Assembly: GCF_028285565.1 (NCBI RefSeq)
Contig: NZ_JANQOY010000235.1
Coordinates: 1-32,579, forward strand
Origin: Acaryochloris sp. IP29b_bin.148
Lineage (GTDB): Bacteria > Cyanobacteriota > Cyanobacteriia > Thermosynechococcales > Thermosynechococcaceae
Reading direction: 5' to 3'
Length of the DNA stretch: 32,579 bases
Below the pieces are notes generated by a model. That model was not told the origin of the DNA. It was given only the letters and a program-made list of their open reading frames with translations, and searched no databases. Below, in pieces: positions 10,171-17,623 of the stretch (within the stretch, counting starts at the first letter, position 1; every line of letters starts with the position of its first letter). The position numbers and the translations under genes are program-made.

Positions 10171-10761
10171 CTAGAGAGCAGGCATGCCGCCATGACTGCG
10201 GGGATCATCCTGGTTGCCCTTCACCGCAGCTTGAAACAGAGAGGTTTTGCCTATCGTTGGAGATGTTGCTACAGTTCCCTCAGCCACAAGAGCTCCCAGA
10301 CTGTCCGCTAAGATTTGTCGAGGTTGCTGACCAATCGTACTGGCAATTGCTTTGCCCTCCGCATCCATAAATACAAAATGAGGAATTCCGTCGACATCAT
10401 ATTTCAAAATTTCAGGTAACCACTTACTGTTATCCACGTTTAGCATCACAAAATTAACCTGGCCAGAAAATTGCTCTTCGAGGTCTTGGATATCGTCAGC
10501 CATAGCCTGACAACTGGTACACCAGTTAGCATAGAATTCCAAAAGGGTCGGTTTTTGGTTAGCTAATGCCACCTCTAAAGGCGTAGAATTCTGCGCCAGT
10601 GCAGACAAAGAGGGTTGTTGGGTGTGCTGACGAGATCCCATGAAAAGAACAAGGCTGAGGGCGATTGCTACCATCACAATCAAAAAATTTCTGAATCGTT
10701 GGCTCAGCGTTGCCTGTTCGGTCTCAGGGTCTAATGGCATTTTGGATGGATCTGAAGTCAT
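10171..10761 (-). CDS. txlA: Membrane-tethered thioredoxin, TxlA/HCF164 type
   Basis: A 196-residue protein with a short cytoplasmic N-terminus, one membrane segment (about 25-41), and a thioredoxin domain whose active site is W80-C81-T-S-C84 in EFYANWCTSCQAM. A conserved cis-proline region follows in VDGIPHFVFMDAEGKA. This arrangement matches cyanobacterial TxlA and plant HCF164. HCF164 sits in the thylakoid membrane with the domain on the lumen side and delivers reducing power for cytochrome b6f assembly; the same role here is inference. The symbol is given on family resemblance. It is divergent from the sigma-like gene across a 427-bp gap. Confidence 0.87.
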   Translation of the reverse strand: MTSDPSKMPLDPETEQATLSQRFRNFLIVMVAIALSLVLFMGSRQHTQQPSLSALAQNSTPLEVALANQKPTLLEFYANWCTSCQAMADDIQDLEEQFSGQVNFVMLNVDNSKWLPEILKYDVDGIPHFVFMDAEGKAIASTIGQQPRQILADSLGALVAEGTVATSPTIGKTSLFQAAVKGNQDDPRSHGGMPAL

Positions 10762-11188
10762 GAATTTTGTCAGAGTGAAGGATATGTCATTCTCTTCAGT
10801 TTAGTCATCTCTGTCGACTATCAACGGATCTGGATTTAAAAGTCAGTGCCCTTACCTGATCAGCAAGCTTGCTTTCGCTTCTCGCGGTATGAGAAGTTGA
10901 GTAAGGTTAGATACATTTTTTAACCAGCCCATTAGTGATTCACCTCACATCTATAGCTCCCATTCTCTTGTAGTGTTCAAAGTAACCTGTAGACAGCAAC
11001 CCAAATTGGACTTTTTCTCAGTAAATTAGGCAAAGTTCTAGCGTGGGTTGGATCAATACACTGAGATACTAGCAAAATCATAGATTATTGCTTCCTCACG
11101 TAAAAATCAGGTTTCAATTTCAAGTGTAAAGGTGAATTGTTAACGTTCTACCAAGGGTCTTATTTGAAAGGGGATAAGTGGGTGGCTT
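10762..11188. other. Divergent intergenic region between txlA and the sigma-like gene
   Basis: 427 bp with no coding potential that I trust. It must carry promoters for txlA (minus) and the four-gene signalling cluster (plus). Visible structures are a perfect 12-bp palindrome AGCAAGCTTGCT (10862-10873) followed at once by CTTCTC (10878-10883) pairing with GAGAAG (10891-10896). No convincing -35/-10 pair was identified by eye. Confidence 0.5.
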
Positions 11189-11851
11189 ATGCAACTAACG
11201 AATCAGCGGATGTTACCTCTGGAAGACAAACTGCGTCAACTGGTCCTAGAAGCCCGTCAATATCCATCGGGCCATCTCAAACGGAAACAGTGCTTGACGA
11301 AGATGGTGCGGCTGATCGAACAGTCTCATAAACTCTGGCATGAGCATACACCCTACTATGAAGATGCCTTACAACAAACCTGGGTTTACTTTTGCCAGAA
11401 TGTTTGCGAAGCGGGGACGGGGGAGCAGTACGATCCGAATCGCAGCAGTGTGATCACCTGGTTAAATCGATATCTCAAATGGCGATTACAAGATTTTCGC
11501 ATTGACCAACAAAAGCGCCTAGCTAGATGTACCTCTGCAATGCCCAGTGCGATGGGTAGAACCACAGATGTCACAGATAATATTGCCGCGCCACCGGATA
11601 CCCCTCCCATTCTAGAAACCACGCATCACTGGATCGTCACAGATCCTGAAGGAGAATTACGAAGTATTTACATTCAGAATCGTCCAGATGTGAATTGTCA
11701 GACATTGCTTCTGCGGCGGCTCCCCCCAGAACAAAGCTGGGAGAAGATTTCAGAAGAGTTTGGCTTGCCGATTTCCACTTTAAGCAGCTTTTATCAACGA
11801 CAATGTATTCCCCGCTTGCGTAATTTTGGTCAGTCGCAAGGATATCTATAA
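11189..11851 (+). CDS. Sigma-70-like (ECF-type) protein, first gene of the CHAT/CHASE2 cluster
   Basis: A 220-residue protein resembling a small sigma factor. Region 2-like sequence spans about 45-108: YYEDALQQTWVYFCQN, then YDPNRSSVITWLNRYLKWRL with the WL-rich core-binding and -10-recognition helix. Region 4-like sequence spans about 168-215, with a helix-turn-helix LPPEQSWEKISEEFGLPIST. The linker (about 110-165) is long and poorly conserved-looking. It should direct RNA polymerase to specific promoters, but sequence divergence means it could also be an inactive relative. Start: ATG 11189; the ribosome binding site is weak. The next gene starts 35 bp later on the same strand. Confidence 0.78.
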   Translation: MQLTNQRMLPLEDKLRQLVLEARQYPSGHLKRKQCLTKMVRLIEQSHKLWHEHTPYYEDALQQTWVYFCQNVCEAGTGEQYDPNRSSVITWLNRYLKWRLQDFRIDQQKRLARCTSAMPSAMGRTTDVTDNIAAPPDTPPILETTHHWIVTDPEGELRSIYIQNRPDVNCQTLLLRRLPPEQSWEKISEEFGLPISTLSSFYQRQCIPRLRNFGQSQGYL

Positions 11852-11886
11852 TAGAAGTTCTAGATTTTGACTGTATGCTTCCCTTG

Positions 11887-12837
11887 ATGAGCGATTCTTT
11901 GGCCTTACCCATCACTCAATTTGCCAGACAGACTGCCCAAGAATTTGGACAACAACAGTCAACCCCCGAAAAAGCCCAACAAGTCTATCTCAATACGCTA
12001 GCGGTCTGTGCTGTCAAAAATTACTTTAATTTGATGGACATTCCTTGCAATTTAGAAGCTAGTGATAGCTGGAATCCAGTCATCCGCCTCTATGCTGATG
12101 TGGCGGATCTGGTTGTAACAGGGATTGGCCGATTGGAATGTCGCCCCGTCTTACCTCAAGATCTGACTTGCTCTTTACCCCCTGAGGTCTGGCTTGATCG
12201 CATCGGTTATGTAGCGGTCATGATCGATGAAAGCAACTATCAGGCTCGTCTATTAGGATTTACCACCTCCGTCATAGAAGGCGATATTATCCTCAAACAG
12301 TTACAACCCCTCGAATCTTTGTTAGCCCACCTCAATGAATTTAGACCTGCTATAGCTTCTCAGTCTGCTACTGATCTAGGTCAGTGGCTTCAAGGTATTT
12401 TTGAACAAGGCTGGCAAGTCGTGAACGATATATTGCAGCCTTCAACGCCTGAGTTAGCCTTCAATTTTAGAAGCGCAGCTACAACATCAACCCTAGATCT
12501 TGAGACCAACTCACTTCAAGTTCAACGAGCGAAGTTAATCCAGTTTCAAGACAATCCAGAGGCCACGCCATTAGTTTTAATTATCAATCTCCTTAAAAGT
12601 GAAGGAGATGGCCAACGGATGATTGGTGTACAGCTCCGTCCGGTTGGGAATTGCCTCTTTTTGCCTGCCAATTTGGTGCTCAAAATTCTAGATGGTCAGC
12701 AAACTACGTTTCTAGAAGTCCAATCCCGAGCGGTAGACAACTATATACAACTTGAATTTAGTGGACAGCCCGGAGAGCAATTTCATCTCAGCTTAGAACA
12801 AGGTGAACAGGTAATTACAGAAGCTTTTGTGATGTGA
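11887..12837 (+). CDS. DUF1822 family protein
   Basis: A 316-residue soluble protein of the cyanobacterial DUF1822 family, of unknown function. Recognisable features are the N-terminal LALPITQFARQTAQEF, the segment KAQQVYLNTLAVCAVKNYFN with WNP and DVADLVV following, and GYVAVMID. The C-terminal part (about 200-316) is beta-rich and ends with LEFSGQPGEQFHLSLEQGEQ. There is no signal peptide or membrane segment. Two starts are in frame; ATG 11887 gives MSDSLALP, and the ATG at 11875 adds four residues. The family is often next to sigma-like and CHAT/CHASE2 genes in cyanobacteria (remembered context), which is exactly the arrangement here: 35 bp after the sigma-like gene and 37 bp before the large receptor gene. 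Confidence 0.85.
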   Translation: MSDSLALPITQFARQTAQEFGQQQSTPEKAQQVYLNTLAVCAVKNYFNLMDIPCNLEASDSWNPVIRLYADVADLVVTGIGRLECRPVLPQDLTCSLPPEVWLDRIGYVAVMIDESNYQARLLGFTTSVIEGDIILKQLQPLESLLAHLNEFRPAIASQSATDLGQWLQGIFEQGWQVVNDILQPSTPELAFNFRSAATTSTLDLETNSLQVQRAKLIQFQDNPEATPLVLIINLLKSEGDGQRMIGVQLRPVGNCLFLPANLVLKILDGQQTTFLEVQSRAVDNYIQLEFSGQPGEQFHLSLEQGEQVITEAFVM

Positions 12838-12874
12838 AGACATAATAGAGCTAACTGACCAGGAAAAGGTAGCC

Positions 12875-15800
12875 GTGGACAAGTTGGTGGTCTTAAGGAT
12901 TGGAGAAGGTTGCTTCACACAGGGTTTCCCTGTGACGCTTCAGATTGGCCAAGAGGGGGATCGACCTTCCCTGGAAATTGTTGGCTCCCTGCCTAAAGCA
13001 CCCGAGATCCCCAAATATTATCGAGAATGGCAAATAGCTTATTCTAATTTAGGTTTAGCAACCCGCTTAGAAGCACCCGACACTCAAGTGACGAATGTTG
13101 CTTCGCAAGAGCTCTATGACCACTGTGAAACTGCAGCACAGGCTCTCCAAAGTCACTTAAACGACTGGCTGCTGGACGAAACCTTTCGTCCCCTTCGCGA
13201 TAAATGGTTAGAGCAGTTATCCACCAGCGACTGCATTCGAGTCATTCTACAAACAAATAATCTTCAACTTCAGCGACTGCCCTGGCACCAGTGGGAACTC
13301 TTGCAACGATATGCCCATGCAGAAATTGTTTTGGGTGCCCCGACCTATGAAGGCAAACGCTATCAAGCGGTATCAAAATCTAAGGTTAATATCCTCGCCA
13401 TTTTAGGCAGTAGTCAAGGGATCAATACGCAAGCAGATCAAGCCTTACTGGAAAACCTTCCAGATGCCCATGTGCAATTTTTAGTAGAACCAAAGCGGCA
13501 GGAATTGACCGATCAGCTCTGGGAGCAACATTGGGATATTTTATTCTTTGCAGGACATAGCCACAGCTCAGATCCTTGCGATACAGGACATATTTGCCTC
13601 AATGCTCAAGAGACCCTAAATATTAGTCAGCTCAAGTATGCACTCCAAAAAGCGATTAGTCAGGGTCTGAAGCTGGCCATTTTTAACTCATGCGATGGGT
13701 TAGGACTTGCCCACCAATTGGCAGATTTGCAAATCCCAGCCATGGTGGTCATGCGTGAACCGGTGCCTGATCGAGTTGCCCAGTGCTTTCTCAAATATTT
13801 TCTGACCTCCTTTTCTCAAGGACAGCCTTTCCACTTAGCGGTCAAAGAAGCTCGGGAGAGATTGCACGACTTAGAACCTCAGTTTCCCTGTGCAACTTGG
13901 TTACCCATGATTTGCCAAAATCCAGCTGAGGTCTCTCCGGTATGGAAACATCTCTGCTATGGGACCGAGGCCGAGCAGACAGTGTGGAAGCCACATAATA
14001 GTTCAGTTGCTCAGTTTGTCACGATTGTATTTACTGATCTGGTGAGTTCAACGGCCATTAAGCAGGCCATGCCGGGGGCTAATGTTACCGATCGCAATCA
14101 ACAATATTTTGAAACCATTTTGCAGCCTCATCGCCAAAGAGTGGAAGCTAGCTTAGCAGCCTTTGGGGGTTGCATCATCAAAACGGAAGGCGATGGCTTT
14201 TTAATGAGCTTTCCGGGGGCCATGCAGGCGGTGCAATGGTCGGTAGCATTACAGCAACACCATGAAACGGATCCGATTGATACCCCTTTGGGTCCTCTCC
14301 GCATCAGAATTGGTATGCATACCGGAAGTCCATTAATGGATGCGGAAGATCATGACTATATTGGCCAAGAAGTAGACTATGCCTATCGCATCTCTGATCT
14401 TGCTGATGGGGGGCAAATTTTACTGTCTGAAGTCTCGGCTGTTTTACTACGCAATGCGGGATTAATAGATACTTCGGTTTATTCCCATGGCTATTTCCAC
14501 TTGAAAGGAATTGGCTCAGTTCCTATTTTCGAAATTCTTTGGGATAGCAGACAACCTCAGCCCTTGCGAAGTCCGGCATCGGGACAAGCTGAACCCTCTG
14601 AACCGTTGGCCCCGTCGGATACCGCTGCAGATAGCAGGTCTAAAGCGCCCCCTCTACCCCGGCCTTCTTTACGATCTAGAATTTATCAATTTTGCTACCA
14701 GCCATTGCTGTCTGTACTGCCAACTAGCCTAATTTTGACCGCAGCACTAATGGGTCTCAGAGGGATAGGGGCTTTACAGCCATTAGAATTCTGGGCATTT
14801 GATCAGTTAATGCGCCGCCGTCCCGTTGAAGGGCCAGATCCGCGTATATTGGTTGTTTTAGTCAAAGATGAAGATATCCAAGCCCAAGGGCCTCAGGCCC
14901 GTCGGAGTTCTTTAGCAGATCAAACCCTAACCAAATTACTGACTCAGCTAGAGCAGGCACAGCCTAGAGCAATTGGCCTAGACATCTATCGAGATTTTGC
15001 AGTTGACTCTCGCTACCCTGACTTAAAACGACAACTCCAGCGAAGTGAACGGTTAGTTGTCCCCTGTAAACATAGCGATACCGCGAGTGATCCAGCGGGG
15101 ATTGCACCACCACCAGAAGTATCAGCACCCAATCGCATTGGTTTCACTGACTTCGTTGAAGATGGAGATGGTGTTCTACGGCGACATCTGTTGCATATGA
15201 GTCATGGATCAACCTCTCCTTGCACGGCTCCCTTCTCTTTCGCCTCTTTGCTGGCCTTTCACTATCTTGAACATCAATCGGGTCAAGAGTTAGCTTTAAA
15301 CTTAACGGAACCAGGTCAAGGCAATCCCTTTCAATTGAGCGTCCAACCTACGACATCCATCGATCCAACAGTCTTTAAACACTTACGGGCTCAAGGGGGA
15401 TATCAAGGGATTGATCCTCGCAGCATGGCGGGCTTGCAAGTGATGCTGAATTACCGCGCTTTAAACCAACCTATGGATATTGCGGAAACGGTCACCGTTG
15501 GTCAGGTCCTAGCAGGCCAGGTTCATCCCCGAGCCATTAAGGGAAAAGTGGTGTTGGTGGGAGTCCAGTCCAGTAGTTCTGGAGATTTTTGGTCTACTCC
15601 CTATGGGGCTGGCCCGACTCAAAAAGTTGCGGGTGTATTTGTACAAGCCCATATGCTCAGCCAAATCATTAGTGCAGTGGAGGATGAACGCCCTTGCTTA
15701 TGGATGTGGCCTCAATGGGCGGATGTACTTTGGATATGGAGTTGGGCTATGGTTGGGGGGATGTTGGCGCTGGTGTTCCGGCTGACCATGCGTTTAGGTG

Positions 15801-15985
15801 TAACGAGTGGTTTAGCGATGGGTCTTTTAGTCGCGACATGTCTGTGGGGACTCATTCAGGGAGCTTGGATACCCTTAATTCCTACCCTCTTGGCGTTTTT
15901 ACTCACAAATATCATCGTTTTGCTCATCCGTGCTCAACAGATCAATCAGAATCATCCAAGCTATCCACTTTCATCCAAATCCTGA
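12875..15985 (+). CDS. CHAT protease - class III nucleotidyl cyclase - CHASE2 membrane receptor
   Basis: A 1036-residue multidomain protein. After a roughly 150-residue N-terminal region comes a CHAT (caspase-like) domain (about 165-355) with its His/Cys dyad intact: H228 in FAGHSHS and C273 in FNSCDG. Next is a class III adenylate/guanylate cyclase domain (about 380-525). It has metal-binding D388 (VFTDLVSST) and D440 (KTEGDGF), adenine-type K436 and D494 (DYIG), and R505, but D501 where a transition-state Asn is usual. A Pro/Ser-rich linker (540-605) leads to one membrane helix (about 611-632), a periplasmic CHASE2 sensor (about 636-935), and three closing membrane helices (about 948-1020). 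Both outputs lie N-terminal to the sensor, the reverse of ordinary CHASE2 cyclases. GTG start with AGGAAAAGG upstream. Confidence 0.93.
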   Translation: MDKLVVLRIGEGCFTQGFPVTLQIGQEGDRPSLEIVGSLPKAPEIPKYYREWQIAYSNLGLATRLEAPDTQVTNVASQELYDHCETAAQALQSHLNDWLLDETFRPLRDKWLEQLSTSDCIRVILQTNNLQLQRLPWHQWELLQRYAHAEIVLGAPTYEGKRYQAVSKSKVNILAILGSSQGINTQADQALLENLPDAHVQFLVEPKRQELTDQLWEQHWDILFFAGHSHSSDPCDTGHICLNAQETLNISQLKYALQKAISQGLKLAIFNSCDGLGLAHQLADLQIPAMVVMREPVPDRVAQCFLKYFLTSFSQGQPFHLAVKEARERLHDLEPQFPCATWLPMICQNPAEVSPVWKHLCYGTEAEQTVWKPHNSSVAQFVTIVFTDLVSSTAIKQAMPGANVTDRNQQYFETILQPHRQRVEASLAAFGGCIIKTEGDGFLMSFPGAMQAVQWSVALQQHHETDPIDTPLGPLRIRIGMHTGSPLMDAEDHDYIGQEVDYAYRISDLADGGQILLSEVSAVLLRNAGLIDTSVYSHGYFHLKGIGSVPIFEILWDSRQPQPLRSPASGQAEPSEPLAPSDTAADSRSKAPPLPRPSLRSRIYQFCYQPLLSVLPTSLILTAALMGLRGIGALQPLEFWAFDQLMRRRPVEGPDPRILVVLVKDEDIQAQGPQARRSSLADQTLTKLLTQLEQAQPRAIGLDIYRDFAVDSRYPDLKRQLQRSERLVVPCKHSDTASDPAGIAPPPEVSAPNRIGFTDFVEDGDGVLRRHLLHMSHGSTSPCTAPFSFASLLAFHYLEHQSGQELALNLTEPGQGNPFQLSVQPTTSIDPTVFKHLRAQGGYQGIDPRSMAGLQVMLNYRALNQPMDIAETVTVGQVLAGQVHPRAIKGKVVLVGVQSSSSGDFWSTPYGAGPTQKVAGVFVQAHMLSQIISAVEDERPCLWMWPQWADVLWIWSWAMVGGMLALVFRLTMRLGVTSGLAMGLLVATCLWGLIQGAWIPLIPTLLAFLLTNIIVLLIRAQQINQNHPSYPLSSKS

Positions 15986-16010
15986 TCTTAGACGAAGGAG
16001 ATTTTAATTT

Positions 16011-16853
16011 ATGCTGAGTTCTCAAGGTTTGTTCCGTTCAGTGACACTATCACTGTCCATTGCCGTGCTCAGTTGGGTAGGGTCAGGTTCTTTACGGTTA
16101 ATGGCCATGCAGCCACATCATGGGACGCAATTTAAAATTCCGACAACGACCCAGGATCCGGGTGCCCCCATTGGCCGACGAGAAGGTGGCAGCAGCCGAG
16201 GTAAAAATATTTTCGCGTTATGTACCAGTGTGGAAGAGGTGGCTAGCCAGCAATGTGCAACGGCGAGGTTAACCGCCTTAGTCCCAGAAACAACGGATAC
16301 AAAGCAGGTTTGGGGGTTAACGACGGCCGACCATCCAGAGTTTTTATTCTATCTATCCAAGTTTCGCAATCCCAGCGACCCAGCAATCACACATTTGCCG
16401 ATCGAGTTCGTGCTACAGGATGAAAATGATCAGTACATCTACAAAGCGAGCTTTGTGTTGCCGCTTACTGAAGGGGGAATTATTCGGATCCCTGTTCCTG
16501 CAACCAGTACGCCCTTAAACGTGGGTCAACGGTATACATGGACTTTATATACCCGCTTTCATCCGGATGAGACCAATTTTGTACACGGCACTATTTATCG
16601 GACTCAATTAACCGCTCAACGGCAGCAACAATTGGATACGGCAACGCCTCTCCAACGCTTAGATATTGCCTTGCAAGAAGGGCTCTGGTTCGATGCATTG
16701 TCAACCTTGGTTGATCTGCAGCGAGCTAATCCGAAGGATTTGAAATTGAGAAATCAGTGGGCCAGTTTACTGCATGATATTAATCTCAATGAATTAGCAG
16801 CTGAACCCATGCTCTCGTGCTGTACACCCGAGCCTCATGTTTCTCTCAAGTAA
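16011..16853 (+). CDS. Exported DUF928 family protein
   Basis: A 280-residue protein with an N-terminal signal sequence (SVTLSLSIAVLSWVGSGS, about 10-30), a Gly/Arg/Ser-rich spacer (GRREGGSSRG), and a DUF928 domain (about 65-270). That domain carries LTALVPETTD, the HPEFLFYLSKF strand, FVLQDENDQYIYKASF and the helical C-terminal part LDIALQEGLWFDAL. DUF928 is a cyanobacterial family of unknown function. Export would place it in the same compartment as the CHASE2 sensor encoded 25 bp upstream, so it could be that sensor's ligand-binding partner or modulator; this is inference from gene order. A GAAGGAG ribosome binding site precedes the ATG. It is the last gene of the four-gene cluster. Confidence 0.87.
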   Translation: MLSSQGLFRSVTLSLSIAVLSWVGSGSLRLMAMQPHHGTQFKIPTTTQDPGAPIGRREGGSSRGKNIFALCTSVEEVASQQCATARLTALVPETTDTKQVWGLTTADHPEFLFYLSKFRNPSDPAITHLPIEFVLQDENDQYIYKASFVLPLTEGGIIRIPVPATSTPLNVGQRYTWTLYTRFHPDETNFVHGTIYRTQLTAQRQQQLDTATPLQRLDIALQEGLWFDALSTLVDLQRANPKDLKLRNQWASLLHDINLNELAAEPMLSCCTPEPHVSLK

Positions 16854-16901
16854 TTGGCGAAACGCTATAGGGACTTCTGCTAGTTAAGCTCCCTGCAAGA
16901 T

Positions 16902-16913
16902 CTAGTAGGTAGA
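16902..16913. promoter_or_regulatory. Operator half-site upstream of the TetR gene
   Basis: CTAGTAGGTAGA is identical to one half of the TetR-family operators at 16956 and 17573, but the other arm is not conserved. It could be a weak secondary site about 55 bp upstream of the main operator, or a degenerate leftover. Confidence 0.4.
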
Positions 16914-16950
16914 GCTGTTTGGGAAGCACTCGCTCTATTTCGTCTCATTT

Positions 16951-16980
16951 TTGACATCTACCTACTAGATGGTAGATACT
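16951..16980 (+). promoter_or_regulatory. Promoter of the TetR gene, overlapping its operator
   Basis: A perfect -35 box TTGACA (16951-16956) and a -10-like GATACT (16975-16980) are separated by 18 bp. The palindromic operator fills the spacer, so repressor binding would block polymerase directly. The expected transcription start, 6-7 bp after the -10, falls on the ATG at 16987. Confidence 0.6.
16956..16977. promoter_or_regulatory. TetR-family operator, site O1 (autoregulatory)
   Basis: A 22-bp palindrome: ATCTACC, eight bases centred on CTAG, then GGTAGAT, with only the two innermost arm positions mismatched. The same CTAG-centred core recurs at 17573-17588 in front of the SDR gene. Size and symmetry suit a TetR-type dimer. 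Confidence 0.75.
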
Positions 16981-16986
16981 GGGGGT

Positions 16987-17553
16987 ATGGAGAAAAACAC
17001 GGCCACTCAAATCCTAGATGTTGCCCAAGAGATGGTGCGGAATCGAGGCTATAGCGCCTTTAGTTACGCCGATATCTCCCAGCAAGTGGGGATTCGCAAA
17101 GCCAGTATTCACTATCACTTTTCCACTAAGGATGAGTTAGTGAAGGAACTGGTGAAGCGATATCGAGAGGGCATGATGCGGGCGTGCGATCGCATCACCC
17201 AATCCAACGCCAGTCTTGATCAGCAGATGTTCCAATTTGCCCAGCTCTATCGCAATGGTTTAGAAGAAGAACAAATCTGTCTCTGTGCCATGTTGGCTGC
17301 AGATTATGCCGTTCTTCCCCAACCGGTCCGAGACGAGATTCAAGCTTTCTTTCAGGAAACGGAAACTTGGCTCACCAACCTTCTCCAGCAAGGATGCGAC
17401 GCCCAACTTTGGACCTGCCAGCCTGAGCAAGAAGCCAAAGGGTTAATTGCTCTGTTCCAAGGCGTGCAATTGTTAGCCCGTTCCGCAGCGGGCACCACCA
17501 CCTTTGAGCAAGTGGTTTATCCTCTCTTAGCAACCAAATTTCCGAGTCGTTAA
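16987..17553 (+). CDS. TetR/AcrR family transcriptional repressor
   Basis: A 188-residue TetR-type repressor. The N-terminal DNA-binding domain (about 5-55) has ILDVAQEMVRNRGYSAF, then YADISQQVGIRKASIHYHF and STKDEL, the canonical helix-turn-helix. The C-terminal ligand domain carries several cysteines (RACDRI, QICLCAML, GCDAQLWTC), which could sense thiol-reactive compounds as in NemR-like regulators; this is inference. Start: an ATG at 16969 would add six residues, but it lies inside the operator and upstream of the predicted transcription start, so ATG 16987 is chosen; that makes the mRNA essentially leaderless. The regulated operon starts 71 bp downstream on the same strand. Confidence 0.92.
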   Translation: MEKNTATQILDVAQEMVRNRGYSAFSYADISQQVGIRKASIHYHFSTKDELVKELVKRYREGMMRACDRITQSNASLDQQMFQFAQLYRNGLEEEQICLCAMLAADYAVLPQPVRDEIQAFFQETETWLTNLLQQGCDAQLWTCQPEQEAKGLIALFQGVQLLARSAAGTTTFEQVVYPLLATKFPSR

Positions 17554-17572
17554 ATTTTTTTGCCTTGCTATC

Positions 17573-17588
17573 TACCTACTAGTAGGTA
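17573..17588. promoter_or_regulatory. TetR-family operator, site O2 (in front of the SDR operon)
   Basis: A perfect 16-bp palindrome, TACCTACTAGTAGGTA, between the TetR stop codon and the SDR gene. It shares the CTAG-centred core with the operator in the TetR promoter. A TTGCTA (17565-17570) and TTTAAA (17589-17594) flank it as possible -35 and -10 boxes, 18 bp apart. Confidence 0.8.
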
Positions 17589-17623
17589 TTTAAAATCATT
17601 CATCCATCTATTAGGAGTTCATC

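Noticed and set aside
11637-11915. 92-codon minus-strand frame across the sigma-like/DUF1822 junction
   Set aside because: Antisense to two recognisable genes, no ribosome binding site, low-complexity product.
16969-16986. Upstream ATG as start of the TetR gene
   Set aside because: It lies inside the operator and before the predicted transcription start, and the six extra residues are not expected in the family.
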